The notes under the pieces are model-generated. The model was given only the letters and a program-made list of their open reading frames with translations. It was not told where the DNA came from and ran no database searches. Both the position numbers and the translations under genes were made by a program. Below are positions 6,982-9,882 of a stretch of 9,882 nt of DNA, one piece after another. Origin of the DNA: an uncultured Xanthobacteraceae bacterium. GTDB lineage: Bacteria > Pseudomonadota > Alphaproteobacteria > Rhizobiales > Xanthobacteraceae. Every line of letters starts with the position of its first letter. Position 1 is the first letter of the stretch. The stretch lies in NCBI GenBank assembly GCA_955652195.1, contig CATPBC010000379.1, positions 1 to 9,882 of the forward strand, written 5' to 3'.

Positions 6982-7137
6982 ATGAGCTCTTCGGACGGCC
7001 CAGAGCAGCGCCCGGTTGTGCCGGCGCGGTAGGCCCGTCAAGGTGTAACAGGACATAATGTCCGCTATGTCCTCGGTTTCAGCATCGCCGCGGTCATCAT
7101 CGTATTTGGAATCATTTGGCTCATTTATTTCACGTGA
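6982..7137 (+). pseudogene. Small single-pass membrane protein gene interrupted by an in-frame TAG
   Basis: From the ATG at 6982 (AGGGAG at 6970-6975, 6 nt upstream) the frame reads MSSSDGPEQRPVVPAR and then TAG (7030-7032). It continues in the same frame, without any indel, as ARQGVTGHNVRYVLGF followed by a hydrophobic segment SIAAVIIVFGIIWLIYF and a stop at 7135-7137: 51 codons in all. From memory, short proteins with a polar N-terminus, the ARQGVTGHNVRYVL motif and one C-terminal transmembrane helix are widespread in Hyphomicrobiales; their function is unknown to me. AAG, GAG or CAG at this codon would each become TAG by one base change. No ATG, GTG or TTG lies in frame after the TAG, so the membrane part can be made only by readthrough. 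An EcfG-type promoter and a strong terminator flank it. It is either a recent nonsense mutation, a sequencing error, or amber readthrough. Confidence 0.75.
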
Positions 7138-7193
7138 GCCTTCGTCAGTCGCTCCGCTCAACGAACGCTTGGCGCGCCTTGTGGAGTACAGCA

Positions 7194-7229
7194 GGGGCGG
7201 CGCCAACCGGCGCTGCCCTCTTATTTTTT
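7194..7229 (+). terminator. Strong intrinsic terminator after the small membrane protein gene
   Basis: GGGGCGGCGCC (7194-7204) and GGCGCTGCCCT (7209-7219) form an 11-bp stem with two G-U pairs and an AACC loop, followed by CTTATTTTTT (7220-7229). It isolates the small gene from the aldolase gene downstream. Confidence 0.92.
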
Positions 7230-7290
7230 GCTTGAGACAGTCCGAATTCCCTGTTCTGTTGCGCCCGCACGTGACGGCGGGTGAGGGGCA

Positions 7291-8049
7291 ATGGCCAAAA
7301 GCAAAAGCGCGAATGCCAGATTTAGTCGAGGCAACAGGGTAGCTAAGCAAGCGGCTCACAGAGCCGTCAAAGAGCAGCTGATCATGGCCGGGAAAGTGCT
7401 GGTCGCCGAAGGCCAAGACGACTTTACCCGCGGACACATTTCGTTTCGTCTTCCGGATAATCCAAACCTGTTTTTCATGAAGGCGCATAGCATCGGGCTC
7501 GACGAGATCACGATGCAGAATATCCTCACCATTGACCTAGACGGCAACGTAGTTGCCGGTAGCGCGCGCCGACACAGCGAGGTCTATATCCATTCGGAAA
7601 TTTTCAAGGCACGTCCGGACGTCAATTGTGTGATTCACACCCACCCGACTTATTCAATCGCACTGTCCGCAACCGGACGAACGCTTAAATGCTATAGCCA
7701 GCCGGGCGCGCTATTTTATGATGGGCTCGGCACCTATACCGATACGATCAATCTCATCCGCACGCATGCGATGGGCGCAGGAGTGGCGCGGGCGCTTGGT
7801 CAAGGTCGCGCAGTGCTGTTGAAAAACCACGGCGTGGTCGTCACTGGCGCCACGATCGCGGAAGCTGTGATCGGCACGATCATGGTGGAGAATGGCGCGA
7901 GGGTCCAATTGTTGGTCGAGGCGGCGGGTGATCCGGCGCCGGAATTCTCGCGTGCTGACATCGAGAAACTGAAGGCCGATATCACTCAGCCTGAGCAGTT
8001 CACCATCAACTTCGACTACCTCGTACGCCGCGTGAAGCGGCGCCGCTAG
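7291..8049 (+). CDS. Class II aldolase/adducin family protein
   Basis: 252 residues, a usual length for this zinc-dependent family of aldolases, epimerases and decarboxylases. A basic N-terminus (1-25) precedes the fold. The expected active-site pattern is visible: ISFRLPDNPNLFFMKAHSIGLDEI in the substrate-binding region, Glu97 in HSEVYIH (the position of the FucA catalytic Glu), zinc ligands His116 and His118 in VIHTHPTY, and His180 in LLKNHGVVVTG. The protein should therefore be an active metalloenzyme cleaving or decarboxylating a small hydroxy-acid or sugar-like substrate; which one cannot be told. The start has a purine-rich GGGTGAGGGG just upstream. The flavin monooxygenase gene begins 19 nt after the stop, and a TPP enzyme follows, suggesting a shared catabolic route. 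The terminator at 7194-7229 lies upstream, so a promoter for this unit should lie within about 7230-7290, but no clear one is seen. Confidence 0.9.
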   Translation: MAKSKSANARFSRGNRVAKQAAHRAVKEQLIMAGKVLVAEGQDDFTRGHISFRLPDNPNLFFMKAHSIGLDEITMQNILTIDLDGNVVAGSARRHSEVYIHSEIFKARPDVNCVIHTHPTYSIALSATGRTLKCYSQPGALFYDGLGTYTDTINLIRTHAMGAGVARALGQGRAVLLKNHGVVVTGATIAEAVIGTIMVENGARVQLLVEAAGDPAPEFSRADIEKLKADITQPEQFTINFDYLVRRVKRRR

Positions 8050-8068
8050 CACACCTTCGGGCGCGGGG

Positions 8069-9220
8069 ATGACGCCAAGGCCCCATCAAAGAGACCGGCG
8101 CGATGTCAATCCAGCGCTGGGTTCGCGCAAGCTCAAACTCGGTACGTTCCAGACCAATCTCGACTCCGGCTGCGTGATGTCGGATCTCGACGGCCGGTTG
8201 GAAATCACCTGGCCGAACACGGTTACGCTGGCGCAGCTCGCCGACGAGATGGAATTCGAAGCACTGGTGCCAGTGGCGCGCTGGCGCGGCTTCGGTGGCG
8301 CCACCGATCCACAAGGACCGGGCTTCGAGACCTTCACCTGGGCCGCAGGCATTGCCGGGGCGACGCGGCATTCCGGCGTGATCTCAACCTCGCATGTCGC
8401 GCTCAATCACCCGATCGTCGCCGCTAAGCAATCGACCGTCATCGACCACATCTCAAACGGCCGCTACACGCTCAATGTCGTCAACGGCTGGAATTTTCCG
8501 GAAATGGAAATGTTCGGGGTCTCGCTGCTCGAGCATGAGGATCGTTACGTCTGCGCCGAGGAATGGCTGACGATCGTCAAGCGGCTGTGGCAGGAGGACG
8601 AGAAATTCGACTTTGAAGGCAAGTTTTATCGCATCAAGGGCGGTTACTTGCAGCCGAAGCCGATCCAAAAACCGCACCCGGTCATTATGAACGCCGGCTC
8701 TTCGGAGCGCGGGCGTCGCTTTGCCTGCCAGCACTGCGATCTCGTCTTTACCAATATCCGCTCCCATGACGTTGCGACCAACACGGCGCATGTCGCCGCA
8801 TACCATAAGCTGGCGCGCGAAACTTACGACCGCGAAGTGCGAGTTTGGAGTAACGCCACGATCGTGCAAGCCGATACCGAGAAGGAGGCGCGCGACTTCT
8901 ATCATTATTATGTGCACGAAAAGGGCGACTGGGTTGCTGCGCGCAATGTCATCGATACGATGGCGGCGGAGATCAACAAGCGCGACTATCCGCAAGAGCG
9001 CCGCAACGCCATGGCCGAGATGATGATCGCTGGCTGGGGCGGTTTTCCGCTCATCGGCACCGGAGAGCAGATCGTCGACGGGCTCGCCAAACTGTCCAAG
9101 ATTGGACTCGATGGAGTGCTGCTCTCCTGGCCGCGCTATATCGACGGCATGCGCGAATTCCGCCGCGTCACTTATCCGCTGCTGCAGCAGTCGGGGCTGC
9201 GGGATCAAGCGGCCGGATAA
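8069..9220 (+). CDS. LLM-class flavin-dependent monooxygenase (RutA/SfnG-like)
   Basis: 383 residues of the bacterial luciferase-like monooxygenase family, FMN-dependent TIM-barrel enzymes that need reduced flavin from a partner reductase. Recognisable segments are KLKLGTFQTN (first strand), ALVPVARWRGFGG, GVISTSHVALNHPIVAAKQ, the flavin-phosphate-side motif ISNGRYTLNVVNGWNFPEME, EGKFYRIKGGYLQPKPIQKP, VIMNAGSSERGRRFA, and the C-terminal GTGEQIVDGLAKLSKIGLDGVLLSW. Layout and motifs resemble the pyrimidine oxygenase RutA and the dimethylsulfone monooxygenase SfnG, but the substrate is not assigned. No reductase gene is visible in the window. The start is uncertain: the ATG at 8069 is the only usual start codon before the conserved domain, adds about 20 unconserved residues and has a poor ribosome site. 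The gene follows the aldolase by 19 nt, so it is likely in the same operon. Confidence 0.9.
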   Translation: MTPRPHQRDRRDVNPALGSRKLKLGTFQTNLDSGCVMSDLDGRLEITWPNTVTLAQLADEMEFEALVPVARWRGFGGATDPQGPGFETFTWAAGIAGATRHSGVISTSHVALNHPIVAAKQSTVIDHISNGRYTLNVVNGWNFPEMEMFGVSLLEHEDRYVCAEEWLTIVKRLWQEDEKFDFEGKFYRIKGGYLQPKPIQKPHPVIMNAGSSERGRRFACQHCDLVFTNIRSHDVATNTAHVAAYHKLARETYDREVRVWSNATIVQADTEKEARDFYHYYVHEKGDWVAARNVIDTMAAEINKRDYPQERRNAMAEMMIAGWGGFPLIGTGEQIVDGLAKLSKIGLDGVLLSWPRYIDGMREFRRVTYPLLQQSGLRDQAAG

Positions 9221-9372
9221 ACGGACGTTATGAACGCCGGCGATTCCGGCATCGCACGTGAGTTGGCGATGCACCTCTCGCTTGTGTCAAATATAGTGAT
9301 TATCATGACCGACCGCTGCGCTACGCCAGCACATCAACCAGCAAGCCGTCAGCAACCGATTCAGGTGAACCG
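9221..9372 (+). other. 152-nt spacer before the TPP-enzyme gene
   Basis: No gene is seen. It contains a small hairpin GCCGG-CGATT-CCGGC (9236-9250) without a T run, and an AT-rich patch with TATAGT (9292-9297) that could be a -10 element, though I see no good -35. An AGGTGA (9363-9368) serves the next gene. The spacer may hold an internal promoter. Confidence 0.4.
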
Positions 9373-9882
9373 ATGCCACGCATGAAGGGCGCCGAACTGA
9401 TAACGGAATATCTGATCGCCAACGGTATTCCTTACGTGTTCGGTATTTGCGGTCACGGCAATGTCGGCATGCTCGATCCGCTCTATCAGGCGCGTGACCG
9501 CATCAAGCTTATCTCGCCGCGTCACGAGCAAGTCGCCGCGCACATGGCCGACGCCTATTTCCGCGTCCGTCATGAGCCGGTCGCAACACTGACGTCGTGC
9601 GGGCCGGGCTCATGCAACATCATCATGCCGCTCGCCTGCGCGCTGAGCGATTCTTCGGCTCTCCTGGCCATCACTGCTAACGTGCCGACCTCACAATTCA
9701 ACCGCAGTCCGTTTCAGGAAATCAATCGCCACTATCAAGCTGATTTCGTCAATATCGTGCGGCCTGTGGTCAAGCGCAGCTTCCAACCGACCCGAGTCGA
9801 TATGCTGCCGCTTGCATTGCGGCAGGCGATGACGACGATGCTCGCGGGCCGGCCAGGACCGGTAAACCTCGACGTGCCCTTC
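9373..9882 (+). CDS. Thiamine pyrophosphate-binding enzyme, acetolactate-synthase-like (3' end outside window)
   Basis: The first 170 residues are present and the frame is open to the window end. They cover most of the N-terminal TPP-binding (Pyr) domain of the acetolactate synthase/pyruvate decarboxylase superfamily. Visible motifs: KGAELITEYLIANGIPYVFGI, CGHGN in place of the usual PGG-type loop, catalytic-type Glu52 in PRHEQVAAHMADAY (activates the thiazolium cofactor), TSCGPGSCN, AITANVPTSQFNRSPFQE, and RPGPVNLDVPF at the end of the domain. The cofactor-activating Glu is present, so the enzyme should be active. The C-terminal domain, needed to assign substrate, is outside the window. ATG 9373 is preferred because AGGTGA lies 4 nt upstream; the in-frame ATG at 9382 (MKGAEL) is an equally usual start for this family. 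The gene probably belongs with the aldolase and monooxygenase genes. Confidence 0.92.
   Translation, partial: MPRMKGAELITEYLIANGIPYVFGICGHGNVGMLDPLYQARDRIKLISPRHEQVAAHMADAYFRVRHEPVATLTSCGPGSCNIIMPLACALSDSSALLAITANVPTSQFNRSPFQEINRHYQADFVNIVRPVVKRSFQPTRVDMLPLALRQAMTTMLAGRPGPVNLDVPF

Noticed and set aside
7058..7342. 94-residue plus-strand frame
   Set aside because: It overlaps the interrupted membrane protein gene in another frame, crosses a strong terminator and runs into the aldolase gene; composition is Ser/Arg/Pro-rich noise.
6946..7488. 180-residue minus-strand frame
   Set aside because: It spans a promoter, the small membrane gene, a terminator and the start of the aldolase gene, with no recognisable domain.
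9236..9250. Hairpin after the monooxygenase gene as a terminator
   Set aside because: The stem is only 5 bp and no T run follows, so it is not supported as an intrinsic terminator.
8453..9274. 273-residue open frame on the minus strand
   Set aside because: It is antisense to the conserved core of the flavin monooxygenase and has no family motif.
9282..9306. AT-rich TATAGT patch and TGAT-T-ATCA inverted repeat as promoter or operator
   Set aside because: No matching -35 at proper spacing was found and the inverted repeat is only 4+4 bp, well within chance.

Overview
The window looks like a chromosomal stretch from an alphaproteobacterium of the Hyphomicrobiales (Bradyrhizobium/Xanthobacteraceae-like). 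The reasons are a high-GC coding bias, an HWE-family histidine kinase, a DUF1236 protein, a short 'ARQGVTGHNVRY'-type membrane protein, and promoters matching the sigma-EcfG (general stress response) consensus GGAAC-N16/17-CGTT. Genus-level placement is inference, because no search could be run.

Left third (1-5286, + strand): two large signalling genes 9 nt apart, probably one operon. The first, cut by the window's left edge, is a poly-HAMP hybrid histidine kinase: 92-residue HAMP repeat units, GAF, coiled coil, HisKA, HATPase and three receiver domains. The second is REC-PAS-HWE kinase-REC. Its first receiver lacks the usual lysine.

Middle (5287-7290): a compact region of small, probably stress-induced genes. 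It holds a 63-residue Gly/Gln-repeat protein (+) with a leader hairpin and a terminator, and a secreted DUF1236 protein (-) with an 11-residue GAQEERG-type repeat domain and its own terminator. It ends with a small single-pass membrane protein gene (+) interrupted by one in-frame TAG and followed by a strong terminator. The divergent spacer 6759-6981 carries two full-consensus EcfG-type promoters, one facing each way. A weaker match precedes the Gly/Gln gene. HWE kinases commonly feed the PhyR-NepR-EcfG pathway, so the kinases and these output-type genes may be linked, but this is inferred from proximity and motifs only.

Right third (7291-9882, + strand): a catabolic-looking cluster. It contains a class II aldolase/adducin family protein, a luciferase-like flavin-dependent monooxygenase (RutA/SfnG-like) 19 nt downstream, and after a 152-nt gap the N-terminal 170 residues of a thiamine-pyrophosphate enzyme of the acetolactate-synthase type, cut by the right edge. 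The substrate cannot be read from the sequence.

No tRNA, rRNA, CRISPR array, insertion sequence or phage gene was recognised.
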